A DNA stretch of 64,000 nt from Synechococcus sp. BIOS-E4-1 (GTDB lineage: Bacteria; Cyanobacteriota; Cyanobacteriia; PCC-6307; Cyanobiaceae): contig NZ_CP047935.1 in NCBI RefSeq assembly GCF_014279995.1, forward strand, positions 2,315,494 through 2,379,493, given 5' to 3'. The notes under the pieces are model-generated. The model was not told where the DNA came from. It did no database searches and saw only the letters and a program-made list of their open reading frames with translations. The translations under genes were made by a program, and so were the position numbers. Positions 30,022 through 39,687 of the stretch are shown piece after piece (position 1 is the stretch's first letter; each line of letters begins with the position of its first letter).

Positions 30022-31719
30022 TCAATTCGATGTCTGTGGAAGCAGACGCAAGGCAACCGCCTCAGCAGCACGGATGCCGTCGATCGCAGCCGAAAGAATT
30101 CCGCCCGCGTAACCGGCACCCTCGCCAGCTGGCGTCAGACCGATCACATTGATTGATTCCAGCCGATCATCCCGAGGGATGCGCAACGGCGAAGAGGTGC
30201 GGGTCTCGACCCCGGTCAGCACGGCATCGGGATGGTCATACCCGCAGATCTTCTGACTGAATGCCGGCAGAGCTTCCCTCAGAGCCTCCACCATCGGTTC
30301 CGGCAGAAGCTCTGCAAGGTCAGAGGGTTGGACACCTGGTTGATAAGAGGGACTGATTGATCCGAGACATGTGGATGGCCTTCCTGCCACGAAATCCTCC
30401 TGTCGCTGCACCGGAGCGCTGTAGTCCTGACCGCCGAGCTGAAAAGCGAGGGATTCGAGTTCACGCTGGAACACCAGACCCGCGAGTGGATCCCCTGGCC
30501 AGCGCTCATGGGCCTCCAGGTCTGCATCCGACACAGGGATCACCAACCCGCTGTTGGCGTTGCGTTCGTTGCGTGAGTGCTGGCTCATGCCATTGGTGAC
30601 AACACGGCCTGGTTCTGAGGTCGCACCCACCACAAACCCACCCGGGCACATACAGAAGCTGTAAACGCAGCGACCATTGGCAGCGTGATGCACCAGCTTG
30701 TATTCAGCGGCACCAAGCAACGGATGGCCAGCGGCATCTCCCCAGCGTGCGTTGTCGATCAGCGACTGCGGATGCTCGATGCGAAGACCAATCGCGAAGG
30801 GCTTCCGCTCCAAGGCAACACCTGTCCGATCCAACATCGCAAAGGTGTCCCTTGCCGAATGTCCAGGCGCCAGAACCACCTGACTGCAGTCAAGACGACT
30901 GCCATCGGCCAGTTGCAGACCAGTGATGCGCATCGGCTTGGCCTGTTTGGAGCTGGCAGGCTCCAGCAGGAGTTGTTCCACGCGGGAACCAAAGCGCACC
31001 TCACCGCCAAGAGCCTCAATCTGAGCACGCAACCCCCTGACCACTGTCGCCAGCTTGAACGTGCCGATATGGGGACGATGACGAGTGAGGATGTCGCGGT
31101 TGGCACCGCATTTCACCAGCTCTTCCAGCACTTTGCGCCCGTAATGAACGGGATCACTCACCTGGCTGTAAAGCTTGCCATCGGAAAAGGTTCCAGCCCC
31201 CCCTTCGCCGAACTGCACGTTGGATTCGGGCTTGAACGTCGATTGACGACGCCAGAATCCAAACGTGTCGCGGCTTCGTTGCTTCACCGCCTGCCCGCGC
31301 TCAAGCAACAGTGGGCGTAATCCCATCTGTGCAAGCAGCAATGCTGCAAAGTAACCACAGGGTCCTGCCCCAATCACCACTGGGCGCTGCCAGGACGCAT
31401 CGACCAGATCGGATGGAGCACGCGCAACGAATCGGTAGGACTCATCTGGACTGCGACGAATGCGCCGGTCGGTCGAGCGTCGACGCAGCAACGCTTTCTC
31501 CCCCCGTACCTGAACATCCACGCTGTAGATGATCCGGATTCGATCCCGACGACGGGCATCGATGCTTTGCTTCACCAGTTGGCAGGAGATCAGTTGCTCC
31601 CGAGGGACTCGCAGGCAACGCAGAACAGCCTGCTCAAGGTCATCCTCGGAATGGTCCAACCCCAGTCGAAGCTCGCTCAGGCGCAGCACGAGCTCTCTCC
31701 TTTCCTGACCCCTGTTCAA
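30022..31719 (-). CDS. FAD-dependent dehydrogenase (COG2509 type)
   Basis: The 565-residue flavoprotein has a FAD-binding GAGPCGYFAALLLAQMG near residue 115, the block FGEGGAGTFSDGKL, and a C-terminal GEGAGYAGGILSAAIDGIRA typical of this uncharacterised family. An N-terminal ferredoxin-like domain of about 100 residues precedes the Rossmann fold. A GTG at codon 11 would give the more usual short start. Substrate unknown; relatives are often annotated as NAD(FAD)-utilising dehydrogenases. Confidence 0.85.
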   Translation of the reverse strand: MNRGQERRELVLRLSELRLGLDHSEDDLEQAVLRCLRVPREQLISCQLVKQSIDARRRDRIRIIYSVDVQVRGEKALLRRRSTDRRIRRSPDESYRFVARAPSDLVDASWQRPVVIGAGPCGYFAALLLAQMGLRPLLLERGQAVKQRSRDTFGFWRRQSTFKPESNVQFGEGGAGTFSDGKLYSQVSDPVHYGRKVLEELVKCGANRDILTRHRPHIGTFKLATVVRGLRAQIEALGGEVRFGSRVEQLLLEPASSKQAKPMRITGLQLADGSRLDCSQVVLAPGHSARDTFAMLDRTGVALERKPFAIGLRIEHPQSLIDNARWGDAAGHPLLGAAEYKLVHHAANGRCVYSFCMCPGGFVVGATSEPGRVVTNGMSQHSRNERNANSGLVIPVSDADLEAHERWPGDPLAGLVFQRELESLAFQLGGQDYSAPVQRQEDFVAGRPSTCLGSISPSYQPGVQPSDLAELLPEPMVEALREALPAFSQKICGYDHPDAVLTGVETRTSSPLRIPRDDRLESINVIGLTPAGEGAGYAGGILSAAIDGIRAAEAVALRLLPQTSN

Positions 31720-31757
31720 ACACTACCGAGCGGAGATCGGAAGGATTGCTCGCACCC

Positions 31758-31982
31758 CTAAGGGGACTGCTCTGTTGTGTCGTCCCTGGACTCAGCTTCG
31801 GGACTCCCCCCGGGAATCGCCAGTGAAAGCAGTCCGGCGATCAGCAGCAGACTGCCGATGCCGATGGCAAGAGAGCGGTTTTCAGACGCGACGTCACCCC
31901 AGATGGCCGTACTCAGAAAAGCTGAGCCGAGAAGCACACAGGGCACCATCACAATTCCTGAGGCAATGCGGTTGCGTGCCAT
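31758..31982 (-). CDS. Small two-helix membrane protein
   Basis: The 74-residue protein (MARNRIASGIVMVPCVLLGS) has two hydrophobic segments (about 9-27 and 38-57) and an acidic tail (ESRDDTTEQS). The start lies one base after the stop of the secreted SNase-like gene, so it is probably translated from the ilvB transcript. No function is recognised. An upstream start in the same frame would overlap that gene and is rejected. Confidence 0.6.
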   Translation of the reverse strand: MARNRIASGIVMVPCVLLGSAFLSTAIWGDVASENRSLAIGIGSLLLIAGLLSLAIPGGSPEAESRDDTTEQSP

Positions 31983-31983
31983 C

Positions 31984-32343
31984 TCAGGCTCCGGGGCAAG
32001 TGACCTGAGCCAGGCCTTCACTCACCAGCGCTGCGCCCAGATCGAGATCATCTCCGATCGGAGTGACCCTTGCCAGCAGAACTCCATCTGCACTGCCCTC
32101 CGGCCGCAGATTCACCCTTCTCCGACGGGGAAGCGCACTACGCATCCAATCCTGCGCTTGCTGCTCATTTTCAGGCTCAACCTGCACACAGGCCAGTTGC
32201 ACACTGTAATTGCGATTGCGGTCACCGACCTGAAGCAGCGTTGCCGAACGCACCTGCAGAACCTCTGCGGCAAAAGCCTGAGGAGGCATCACAAACAACA
32301 GCATCAGACTGAGAGCCGCTGCGATCAGAATGCCGGTTCTCAC
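31984..32343 (-). CDS. Secreted SNase-fold-like protein
   Basis: The 119-residue protein starts at a GTG overlapping the ilvB stop as GTGA and has a signal peptide (about 1-27, ending PPQAFAA). The mature part runs LLQVGDRNRNYSVQLACV through DWMRSALPRRRRVNL to LDLGAALVSEGLAQVTC. That order resembles the second half of a staphylococcal-nuclease fold. Catalytic residues are not obvious, so nuclease activity is doubtful. A non-catalytic periplasmic role is likely. Confidence 0.6.
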   Translation of the reverse strand: MRTGILIAAALSLMLLFVMPPQAFAAEVLQVRSATLLQVGDRNRNYSVQLACVQVEPENEQQAQDWMRSALPRRRRVNLRPEGSADGVLLARVTPIGDDLDLGAALVSEGLAQVTCPGA

Positions 32344-34151
32344 TGGCCTCCGGGGTTGGAGGAAGAACTTCCGGAATCCTGGAAAGCCAGCTCTGGATGG
32401 GACGGCAGCCCCACCATCTGGGCATTGCTGCAACCGGGGGGAACCATCGGATAGCAATTCTCACCACGGCGAACATGCACATCCACCAGGATTGGATTCG
32501 GTGAGGCAAAGGCTTCCGCCAGACTGTTGTGAAGATCGGCGCGCTCAACAATCTTCATGCCTTCCAGGCCAAAGGCCTTGGCCAGCGCTTCGAAATCCGG
32601 CATGCCACCAAGCATGTCAGAGGCGGAATAACGCTCTGAGTAAAAACTCTCCTGCCATTGACGAACCATGCCCTGCCAGTGATTGTTCACAATCACCACC
32701 TTCACTGGGAGCCTGTATTGAGCGAGGGTGCCCAGCTCCTGGATATTCATCAGCACACTGGCGTCACCTGCGATGCACACCACCTGACGATCAGGACAGG
32801 CGACCTGGGCACCCAGGGCGGCAGGCATCCCAAAACCCATCGTCCCCAGTCCGGCGCTGCTGATCCAGCCACGTGGGCCATTGCGCAGATACTGAGCAGC
32901 CCACATCTGATGCTGTCCCACATCTGTCGTGACGATGGCTCCAGGGGCCAGGTCACGGACAGCCATCAGAACTTCCTGAGGATAAATGGGCCCTTCCTGA
33001 GGCGGAATGGAAAGGGGATAACGCTCTTTCCAGTCGCGAATCCTCTCCAACCAAACGCTGGTCTGCGGCTCGGGAGAACGGCGCAGGCTCAGATCCACCA
33101 GCGCGGCAAGGCTGGTGCCGACATCACCAAGAACGGCGACATCAGGGCGCCTGTTCTTGCCGATCTCAGCCGGATCGATCTCGAAATGAATCACCCGTGC
33201 ACTCGGGGCAAAGGTATCGAGCTTGCCGGTCACCCGATCATCAAATCGAGCCCCGACTGCAATCAGCAGATCACAATCGGTCACTGCAAAGTTGGCGTAG
33301 GCGGTGCCATGCATGCCCAGCATGCCCAGCGCCAGTGGATGGTTCTCATCAAAGGCGCCCTTCCCCATCAGCGTTGTGGTGACAGGGATCTGATAACGCT
33401 CAGCGAGCACGGCGACGCTGTCGTGAGCGGATGATGCGATCGCACCGCCCCCCACGTACAGAAGAGGGCGCTGGGCTTCGGAGATCAGATCAAGCGCTGC
33501 CTCAATCGACTGGGGATCAGGCGGAGGAGTGGAGCCGAACCCTGCAGGGACAACGGATCCCGGCTCAACCGGGATGTAATCAAACTCCTCCTGGCCAACA
33601 TCCTTGGGGATGTCAATCAGAACGGGACCGGGGCGACCTGAGGCAGCGATGTGAAAAGCCTGCGCAACCACTGAGGCGAGATCTGCTGGGTTTCGCACAA
33701 CCCATGAATGTTTCACGATCGGCAAGGTGATGCCGAAGATGTCGGTCTCCTGGAAGGCATCGGTCCCAATCGCCGTCCTCGGAACCTGGCCGGTGATGAC
33801 CACCATCGGCACGGAATCCATCTGGGCGGTCGCAATACCCGTGACGAGGTTGGTGGCTCCAGGGCCGGACGTGCCGAAGCACACCCCCACACGGCCGGTG
33901 GCTCGGGCATAGGCATCGGCTGCGTGGGTTCCGCCTTGTTCATGACGAACGAGGAAGTGGCGCAACCAACCCTCGCTCTCCGCAATGTGCAGGGCGTCAT
34001 AGATCGGAAGAATGGCGCCGCCCGGATAGCCAAAGATCGTGTCCACTCCGTGACGACGCAGCGCATCCATCAAGGCCTGAGCTCCGCTCATCCGGCGGCT
34101 TCCATCTCGGCTGGACGCTGTGTCGGCCGTGGGAGCGGAGATCAGCGTCAC
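32340..34151 (-). CDS. ilvB: Acetolactate synthase large subunit
   Basis: The 603-residue thiamine-diphosphate enzyme makes acetolactate for valine, leucine and isoleucine. The N-terminal ThDP domain starts DALRRHGVDTIFGYPGGAIL and holds the catalytic Glu in RHEQGGTHAADAYAR. The C-terminal ThDP motif runs from GDASVLMN to VNNHWQG. It uses a GTG start. The regulatory small subunit is not adjacent. Its stop overlaps the next gene by four bases. Confidence 0.96.
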   Translation of the reverse strand: MTLISAPTADTASSRDGSRRMSGAQALMDALRRHGVDTIFGYPGGAILPIYDALHIAESEGWLRHFLVRHEQGGTHAADAYARATGRVGVCFGTSGPGATNLVTGIATAQMDSVPMVVITGQVPRTAIGTDAFQETDIFGITLPIVKHSWVVRNPADLASVVAQAFHIAASGRPGPVLIDIPKDVGQEEFDYIPVEPGSVVPAGFGSTPPPDPQSIEAALDLISEAQRPLLYVGGGAIASSAHDSVAVLAERYQIPVTTTLMGKGAFDENHPLALGMLGMHGTAYANFAVTDCDLLIAVGARFDDRVTGKLDTFAPSARVIHFEIDPAEIGKNRRPDVAVLGDVGTSLAALVDLSLRRSPEPQTSVWLERIRDWKERYPLSIPPQEGPIYPQEVLMAVRDLAPGAIVTTDVGQHQMWAAQYLRNGPRGWISSAGLGTMGFGMPAALGAQVACPDRQVVCIAGDASVLMNIQELGTLAQYRLPVKVVIVNNHWQGMVRQWQESFYSERYSASDMLGGMPDFEALAKAFGLEGMKIVERADLHNSLAEAFASPNPILVDVHVRRGENCYPMVPPGCSNAQMVGLPSHPELAFQDSGSSSSNPGGQ

Positions 34152-34211
34152 TGTGTCTTCACGGGGAACTGAACCTCAAGATTAAGGGCCGACCTGCCGG
34201 TTTGCCGGCGC

Positions 34212-35387
34212 TCAGAGCAGTCCCAGTGCATGCAGTGGACCCTGGCCACTGATGATTTCGAGAAGAAACGCGGAGAAGCCCAGCATGGCCAGTCGCCCGT
34301 TCCAGACTTCGGAACTGTTGTTCCAACCCCACTCCCATTTCTCCTGGGGGTAGAGCTTCACCTTGGTTGGCAGTTCAGCTGCCGCATCAAGGCTGACTTC
34401 AGGCCCTTCAAGGCTGGTCACCACAAGATCAGCCAGTCCCTCGATGAAGGGGGGGTAGGTGTCGAGGGCCCGAACGCGCCGGAAATTCACCACACCTGAC
34501 TCGGTGGCGAGTTCTCGGTACTCGATGTCAATTTCCTCAAGCGTTTCGATGTGCTCACTGACAAAACTGATCGGCACCACAACCAGATCATTGGTCTTGG
34601 CTTTGCCCAGCTCTTCCAGAGCCTCTTCGGTGTAGGGCTTCAGCCACTCAACAGGACCCACTCGGCTTTGATAAGCGAGGGTATGGGGATTGTCATGGCC
34701 CAGAAGCTCTTGAAGCTTCTTCATGATCAGAGCGGTGCAAGCCTCGATTTCCTGTTGATAAGGATCACCGGCTTCTTCGACGTAACTCTTCGGGACACCG
34801 TGGGCGCTGAAGAACACATGAGCCTGGTGAGGGTCATCACTGTTACGAACTTCCTCAGCGATCAGCTCAGCCATCGCTGTGACGTAGCTAGGGTGATCAA
34901 ACCAGCTGCGGATGCAGCGGATCGGCAGTTTCTCGAAGACACCGTCTCCCTGACGCAGCCGCTGCAGCTCACGGAAACTCGACCCACTGGTGCTGATGGA
35001 GAAGTGCGGGTAGAGCGGCAGCACAACCACCTGATCCATGCCGTCAGCCTTGATGTCTGCAACGGCGGACTCCGTGAAGGGATGCCAGTAGCGCATGGCC
35101 ACGTAGCTGGTGGCCTCGATACCCCGTTGACGCAGCAGGCTCTGCAACTCTCTGGCCTGCTGCTCGGTAATCCGCCGCAGTGGAGAGCCTCCACCGATGG
35201 AGCGGTAGGCGCTCTGTGACTTGCCGCTGCGCAAGGTGCTGATCAGCCAGGCCAAAGGTTTCTGCAGAGCGGGAATCGGCAGCCGGATGATCTCCGGGTC
35301 AGCGAAGAGATTGAAAAGGAAAGGACCTACGTCCTGAATCCGCTCAGGGCCACCCAGATTGAGCAGTACGACACCGACCCGAGCCAT
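34212..35387 (-). CDS. hemH: Ferrochelatase with C-terminal chlorophyll-binding helix
   Basis: The 391-residue enzyme inserts iron into protoporphyrin IX. The core (1 to about 320) has [16 protein letters not shown] and the catalytic His in [11 protein letters not shown]. The last 45 residues form a CAB/HLIP-like segment ([19 protein letters not shown]) that could bind chlorophyll and anchor the enzyme in the thylakoid. This fusion is known in cyanobacteria and plant ferrochelatase II. The adjacent ilvB is 60 bases downstream on the same strand. Confidence 0.96.
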   Translation of the reverse strand: MARVGVVLLNLGGPERIQDVGPFLFNLFADPEIIRLPIPALQKPLAWLISTLRSGKSQSAYRSIGGGSPLRRITEQQARELQSLLRQRGIEATSYVAMRYWHPFTESAVADIKADGMDQVVVLPLYPHFSISTSGSSFRELQRLRQGDGVFEKLPIRCIRSWFDHPSYVTAMAELIAEEVRNSDDPHQAHVFFSAHGVPKSYVEEAGDPYQQEIEACTALIMKKLQELLGHDNPHTLAYQSRVGPVEWLKPYTEEALEELGKAKTNDLVVVPISFVSEHIETLEEIDIEYRELATESGVVNFRRVRALDTYPPFIEGLADLVVTSLEGPEVSLDAAAELPTKVKLYPQEKWEWGWNNSSEVWNGRLAMLGFSAFLLEIISGQGPLHALGLL

Positions 35388-35458
35388 GTCTGGAAAGGAT
35401 TGCAGGGGTTGAGAGTAACCCCCGTTAACGGCATCTTGACGATGTCCTGAAGGAAAGG

Positions 35459-36649
35459 ATGACTCGTAGCGAGCCGCTTGAAGAGATCAGGCGAAATTCG
35501 AATGCAGCGCTGGCCTCGATCGGCATCGGCCTACGTATCGAATGTCGCGGTCGTCGGTTAAACCTGCGTGGCTTGTTGCCTGGGCGTCAGCAACCAGGCC
35601 AGCGATCAGTGCAACGTCTCAGCCTTGGCCTTGAGAATGACAGGGATGGCCTGCGCGAAGCCGAGCAGATCGCACGGGTCATCGATGCTCAGCTCAAACG
35701 CGACCAGTTTCGATGGGAGCAATGGATCGAGGCACCAGCGCAGAAGACGACCACATCCGGCTCATCGGGTCGAGCACGGGCTCTACTGGACCAACAACTC
35801 ATGGGCTTCGAGCAAGCCTTTTTTGCCGATCCACGGCGTCGCCGATCCCCTTCCGGCAGTCGAACCACATGGACAGGGGCCTACAACCCCTACCTACGTC
35901 GACTGCGCACACTTGCCGGCCAGGACAAGGGCCCAATCGCTGCAGAACTGCTGCTTCAGACCCTGCACAGCTACCCCGATGGAAGCCGCAGTCGCCAGCA
36001 ATGCAGCACCGCCCTGGGCGGCCTGGCCAGGCATCTGGAACTGGAACTGCCTGAGCACTGGCGAGCAGAGGCAGCGGGCTATGGCTTACATCGAGCGAGG
36101 TTCCGCCAGCTCCCCAGCGACCAACAGATTCTCGAGAGCATTCTGCAGATTCCCAATCCACGCTGGCGACTGGCCTATGGCCTGATGGCCACCTATGGCC
36201 TTCGCAACCATGAAGTGTTCTTCAGCGACCTCTCCGCTCTGTGCGCTGAAGGAGATCGTGTGATCCGGGTACTGCCCACCACCAAAACGGGTGAACATCA
36301 GGTGTGGCCTTTCAGTCCGGAATGGGTCGAGCGGTTTGACCTGTTGAAACTTGGGCGAGAGCCGCATGCTCTGCCGATGATCAACACCGATCTGAGCAGA
36401 ACCACCCTGCAGCAGGTGGGACGACGCGTCACCGAGCAGTTTCGCCGCTACGACCTTCCGCTCACCCCTTATGACCTTCGTCATGCCTGGGCGGTGAGAA
36501 CCATCCACATCGGTCTGCCTGACACGGTTTCTGCAAGAATGATGGGTCACTCCGTGGCGATTCACACCCGCACTTATCACCACTGGATTACCCGACGCGA
36601 TCAACAGCAAGCGGTGGATGCGGCCCTGGCCCGACAACATGCGTCGTGA
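35459..36649 (+). CDS. Stand-alone tyrosine recombinase-like protein
   Basis: The 396-residue protein has a C-terminal integrase domain with Arg249 (YGLRNHE), Lys276 (TKTGEHQ), Arg341 (YDLRHAW), His364 (GHS) and Tyr373 (RTYHHW). The first position of the HxxR box is Tyr338 rather than His. The N-terminal arm-binding region (about 30-90) is basic. No tRNA, direct repeat or phage gene is nearby, and its composition matches its neighbours. This suggests a vertically kept, perhaps domesticated recombinase rather than an active island. Its target is unknown. Confidence 0.85.
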   Translation: MTRSEPLEEIRRNSNAALASIGIGLRIECRGRRLNLRGLLPGRQQPGQRSVQRLSLGLENDRDGLREAEQIARVIDAQLKRDQFRWEQWIEAPAQKTTTSGSSGRARALLDQQLMGFEQAFFADPRRRRSPSGSRTTWTGAYNPYLRRLRTLAGQDKGPIAAELLLQTLHSYPDGSRSRQQCSTALGGLARHLELELPEHWRAEAAGYGLHRARFRQLPSDQQILESILQIPNPRWRLAYGLMATYGLRNHEVFFSDLSALCAEGDRVIRVLPTTKTGEHQVWPFSPEWVERFDLLKLGREPHALPMINTDLSRTTLQQVGRRVTEQFRRYDLPLTPYDLRHAWAVRTIHIGLPDTVSARMMGHSVAIHTRTYHHWITRRDQQQAVDAALARQHAS

Positions 36650-36818
36650 GACACCAGTGAATCCAATGGTTATGCAGCTGATCACAGCGGTTGCGTTGTG
36701 TTCAACGAAGCGGATCGCTCCCTCAGCTGACTGCCGGCTTTCGGTTCCTCAGACCGCTGTCTATCAGCGGCAGGATAAACAGGCTGGATGACGTCCCTCG
36801 CATCCTTCCCTGATCCTG

Positions 36819-37469
36819 ATGACCTCGTTTCTGCGGCCCCTGGCCTACCGCTACCGCTGGATTTACGACACGGTCACGGCGATCTCATCGCTGAGCGTGG
36901 GTGGAGTAGAGAAACTCCGCAGCCTGGGGCTGGAAGCCCTGCAACCCAGGATTGAGCCCGGTGCAGCTGTGCTGGATCTCTGCTGCGGCAGCGGCGAAGC
37001 TGCAGCACCCTGGCTGGCCGCGGGCTTCCGTGTCTCAGGGCTTGATCTCTCTCCGCTCGCCCTGGCGCTGGCCGCCCGAAGACACCCAGGCCTCAAACGG
37101 GTGGAGGGATTAGCGGAGGAACCACCGCTACAGGACGAAAGCTTTCTTGCCATTCAGCTGAGTGTGGCGCTGCATGAATTTCCTCGCCGCGAGCGAGAGC
37201 TGGTGCTGCGTCAGAGTTTGCGCCTGCTGAAACCGGGTGGCTGGTTGGTGATTGTGGACCTGCACCCCGCCGGACCTTGGCTGCGACTGCCGCAACAACT
37301 GTTCTGCGCCTTGTTTGAAACCGATACGGCCATGTCCATGCTGGAGGACGACCTGCCCTCTCAGCTGCAGCAACTCGGTTTCACGGCGGTGAAGCAGGAG
37401 TTGCTGGCAGGGCAGGCCCTGCAACGGATCACCGCTGCTCGCCCCAGCCTCGACGCAACTTCTTTATGA
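36819..37469 (+). CDS. Class I SAM-dependent methyltransferase
   Basis: The 216-residue protein has SAM-binding motif I VLDLCCGSGEAA (about 50-61), acidic motif II SGLDLSPLAL, and LKPGGWLVIVDLHPAGPWL typical of UbiE-like enzymes. The N-terminus (LRPLAYRYRWIYDT) also occurs in quinone methyltransferases. Substrate unknown. It overlaps cobO by four bases (ATGA), so a corrin or quinone-related role may be considered, but that rests on linkage only. Confidence 0.82.
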   Translation: MTSFLRPLAYRYRWIYDTVTAISSLSVGGVEKLRSLGLEALQPRIEPGAAVLDLCCGSGEAAAPWLAAGFRVSGLDLSPLALALAARRHPGLKRVEGLAEEPPLQDESFLAIQLSVALHEFPRRERELVLRQSLRLLKPGGWLVIVDLHPAGPWLRLPQQLFCALFETDTAMSMLEDDLPSQLQQLGFTAVKQELLAGQALQRITAARPSLDATSL

Positions 37470-38131
37470 GCAACAACAATCTCGATCAGACGGCCGCTGA
37501 ACTGGGAATGGGTGGCAACCTTGCACCGGAGCGGGACGATGCCGGTTACCGAAAGCGCATGGAACGACGCCAGCAGGTGCAACGCCAGCGGGTCGAGGAG
37601 CGCAACAAGGAAAAGGGACTGATCCTGGTGTTCACCGGACACGGCAAAGGCAAGACCACGGCAGGCCTAGGACTGGTGCTTCGCACCCTCGGCCACGGTG
37701 AACGGGTGGCTGTTGTGCAATTCATCAAAGGTGGTTGGGAGCCGGGTGAAGCCAGAGCGTTAAAGGCCTTCGGCGACCAGATCTGCTGGCACGCCCTGGG
37801 GGAGGGATTCACGTGGGAAACCCAGGACCGCAAACGTGATCAGCAACTGGTCACAGAGGCCTGGCAAACCGCTCTAGGCCATCTGCGTGACGAACAGATC
37901 AAGCTGGTTCTGCTCGATGAACTCAACGTGGCGATGAAACTGGGCTACATCGATCCGGAAACGGTGATCGCTGGTCTCAGAGAGCGGCCTGAACTTGGCC
38001 ATGTGGCCGTCACCGGTCGAGGAGCACCGGCAGCATTGATCGAAGCGGCTGATTTGGTCACGGAAATGACCCTGAGCAAACACCCGTTCAGAGAGCAGGG
38101 TGTCAAGGCTCAGGCAGGCATCGAATACTGA
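37466..38131 (+). CDS. cobO: Corrinoid adenosyltransferase (BtuR/CobO family)
   Basis: The 221-residue enzyme transfers the adenosyl group of ATP to cob(I)alamin or cob(I)yrinic acid diamide. The P-loop FTGHGKGKTTAGLG is at about 51-64. VLLDELNVAMKLGYID and the C-terminal KHPFREQGVKAQAGIEY are diagnostic. A charged N-terminal extension of about 45 residues precedes the core. It is coupled to the upstream methyltransferase. Marine Synechococcus makes pseudo-cobalamin, to which this gene and cobK here would contribute. Confidence 0.93.
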   Translation: MSNNNLDQTAAELGMGGNLAPERDDAGYRKRMERRQQVQRQRVEERNKEKGLILVFTGHGKGKTTAGLGLVLRTLGHGERVAVVQFIKGGWEPGEARALKAFGDQICWHALGEGFTWETQDRKRDQQLVTEAWQTALGHLRDEQIKLVLLDELNVAMKLGYIDPETVIAGLRERPELGHVAVTGRGAPAALIEAADLVTEMTLSKHPFREQGVKAQAGIEY

Positions 38132-38134
38132 ACC

Positions 38135-38320
38135 TCAGTCCTGGGCCAGATCGCGTCTGATCAAGCCCGATGCAGCGGTCAGCACCGACAGACCGCTGAC
38201 CAGCAGAGCACGATGAACCACGGGATCCCGCCAGCAGGATGGATCCTGACTGGCACGGTGCAGTGCGGAGAGGGTGAGGCGTGCCATCACCGAACTGCGT
38301 CCACCGATCTCATCAGGCAT
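38135..38320 (-). CDS. Possible small membrane-associated protein
   Basis: A 61-residue frame (or 50 residues from the second Met) begins MPDEIGGRSSVMARLTLSAL. It has a moderately hydrophobic C-terminal half (ALLVSGLSVLTAASGLI) that could be one membrane helix. It converges on cobO with three bases between and diverges from pyrH. Length and weak hydrophobicity leave real doubt that it is expressed. Confidence 0.4.
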   Translation of the reverse strand: MPDEIGGRSSVMARLTLSALHRASQDPSCWRDPVVHRALLVSGLSVLTAASGLIRRDLAQD

Positions 38321-38368
38321 GGGGGCATTGACGTTGGCCCATCCAAGCGGTTCCAGCGCGTGTGCGCC

Positions 38369-38400
38369 AGTAGCAGGACCGTCTGATCCTGCTTGCTACT
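38369..38400 (+). promoter_or_regulatory. Bulged hairpin upstream of pyrH
   Basis: AGTAGCAGGA can pair with TCCTGCTTGCTACT, leaving a four-base bulge and an eight-base loop. It ends 22 bases before the pyrH ATG. It could be a leader structure or a terminator of upstream transcription; neither is proven. Confidence 0.3.
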
Positions 38401-38422
38401 GTCAGCTGGATCAGGTGGATGA

Positions 38423-39130
38423 ATGGCCTACGCGCGTGCACTCCTGAAACTCAGTGGAGAGGCACTGATGGGAGATCAGGGCTATGGAATCGATCCCGCC
38501 ATCGTGCAGTCCATCGCTGAAGACGTCGCCAAAGTGATTGAGGGCGGCACACAGCTGGCAATTGTTGTGGGCGGCGGGAACATCTTTCGAGGCCTGAAAG
38601 GATCAGCCGCTGGAATGGATCGAGCCACCGCCGACTACGTCGGCATGCTGGCCACTGTGATGAATGCGATCACACTCCAGGACGGACTGGAAAGAGCAGG
38701 TGTACCAACCCGAGTACAAACCGCCATCGGCATGCAGGAAGTGGCCGAGCCCTACATCCGCCGCAAAGCCATCCGCCATCTCGAAAAAGGCCGTGTCGTG
38801 GTCTTCGGAGCCGGTTGCGGTAACCCCTTCTTCACCACCGACACCACGGCAGCCCTACGGGCCGCCGAAATCAATGCGGATGTGGTGTTCAAGGCCACCA
38901 AGGTGGATGGGGTCTACGACAAGGATCCCGCCGTGCACGCCGATGCCGTGAAGCAGGAACACCTCACCTACCAACAGGTTCTGAGCGGTGAACTGGCCGT
39001 GATGGACAGCACGGCCATCGCCCTTTGCAAAGACAACAACATTCCGATTGTTGTTTTCAATCTGTTCGAACCTGGCAACATCGGCAAAGCCGTGGCTGGA
39101 GAGCCGATCGGTTCCCGGATCAACAACTGA
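38423..39130 (+). CDS. pyrH: UMP kinase
   Basis: The 235-residue amino-acid-kinase-fold enzyme phosphorylates UMP. The start [20 protein letters not shown], the GGGNIFRG loop and [21 protein letters not shown] are family signatures. The C-terminus GEPIGSRI is typical. It is followed eight bases later by frr, the widely conserved pyrH-frr pair. Confidence 0.97.
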   Translation: MAYARALLKLSGEALMGDQGYGIDPAIVQSIAEDVAKVIEGGTQLAIVVGGGNIFRGLKGSAAGMDRATADYVGMLATVMNAITLQDGLERAGVPTRVQTAIGMQEVAEPYIRRKAIRHLEKGRVVVFGAGCGNPFFTTDTTAALRAAEINADVVFKATKVDGVYDKDPAVHADAVKQEHLTYQQVLSGELAVMDSTAIALCKDNNIPIVVFNLFEPGNIGKAVAGEPIGSRINN

Positions 39131-39138
39131 CAAGCGTT

Positions 39139-39687
39139 ATGTCGAAGCAAGACCTCGAAGCGAGCATGCAGAAGTCGGTGGAATCCACCCAGCGCATGTT
39201 CAACACCATCCGAACAGGGCGGGCCAACTCGTCTCTGCTGGATCGCATCTCAGTGGAGTACTACGGCGCTGAAACACCCCTGAAATCGTTGGCCACGCTG
39301 ACAACACCTGACTCACAGACCATCCAGATCCAGCCGTTCGACATCAGCTCACTGGCGGGGATCGAGAAGGCAATCGCGATGAGTGAACTGGGCTTCACCC
39401 CAAACAACGACGGCAAGATCATCCGCATCAACGTGCCACCCCTCACTGAGGAGCGGCGCAAGGAGTTCTGCAAGCTCGCCTCCAAATACGCCGAGGAAGG
39501 CAAGGTGGCCCTGCGCAACATCCGCCGCGATGCCATCGACAAGATCAAGAAACAGGAAAAGGAGGGTGAATTTTCCGAGGATCAAAGCCGTGACGAACAG
39601 GAGAGCATCCAGAAAACGCTCGAGAAGTTCATCGCGCAACTGGAGAAGCACCTGGCCGACAAGGAGGCCGACATCCTCAAGGTGTGA
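39139..39687 (+). CDS. frr: Ribosome recycling factor
   Basis: The 182-residue factor splits post-termination ribosomes with EF-G. The sequence contains [22 protein letters not shown] near residue 20, LPPLTEER-like [13 protein letters not shown], and the long third helix [18 protein letters not shown]. The start [20 protein letters not shown] aligns with the family. The following gene starts inside its last codons. Confidence 0.97.
   Translation: MSKQDLEASMQKSVESTQRMFNTIRTGRANSSLLDRISVEYYGAETPLKSLATLTTPDSQTIQIQPFDISSLAGIEKAIAMSELGFTPNNDGKIIRINVPPLTEERRKEFCKLASKYAEEGKVALRNIRRDAIDKIKKQEKEGEFSEDQSRDEQESIQKTLEKFIAQLEKHLADKEADILKV

Noticed and set aside
29494-33442. HIP1 octamers (GCGATCGC) as an enriched repeat
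   Set aside because: I noticed only a few scattered copies, within coding sequence, and no sign of the density seen in HIP1-rich cyanobacteria.
34185-34211. A terminator hairpin between hemH and ilvB
   Set aside because: The pairing (GCCGG/CCGGC) is only five bases and lacks a T-run.
35388-36818. A genomic island around the tyrosine recombinase
   Set aside because: No tRNA, direct repeats, phage genes or composition shift; flanking genes are core metabolism.
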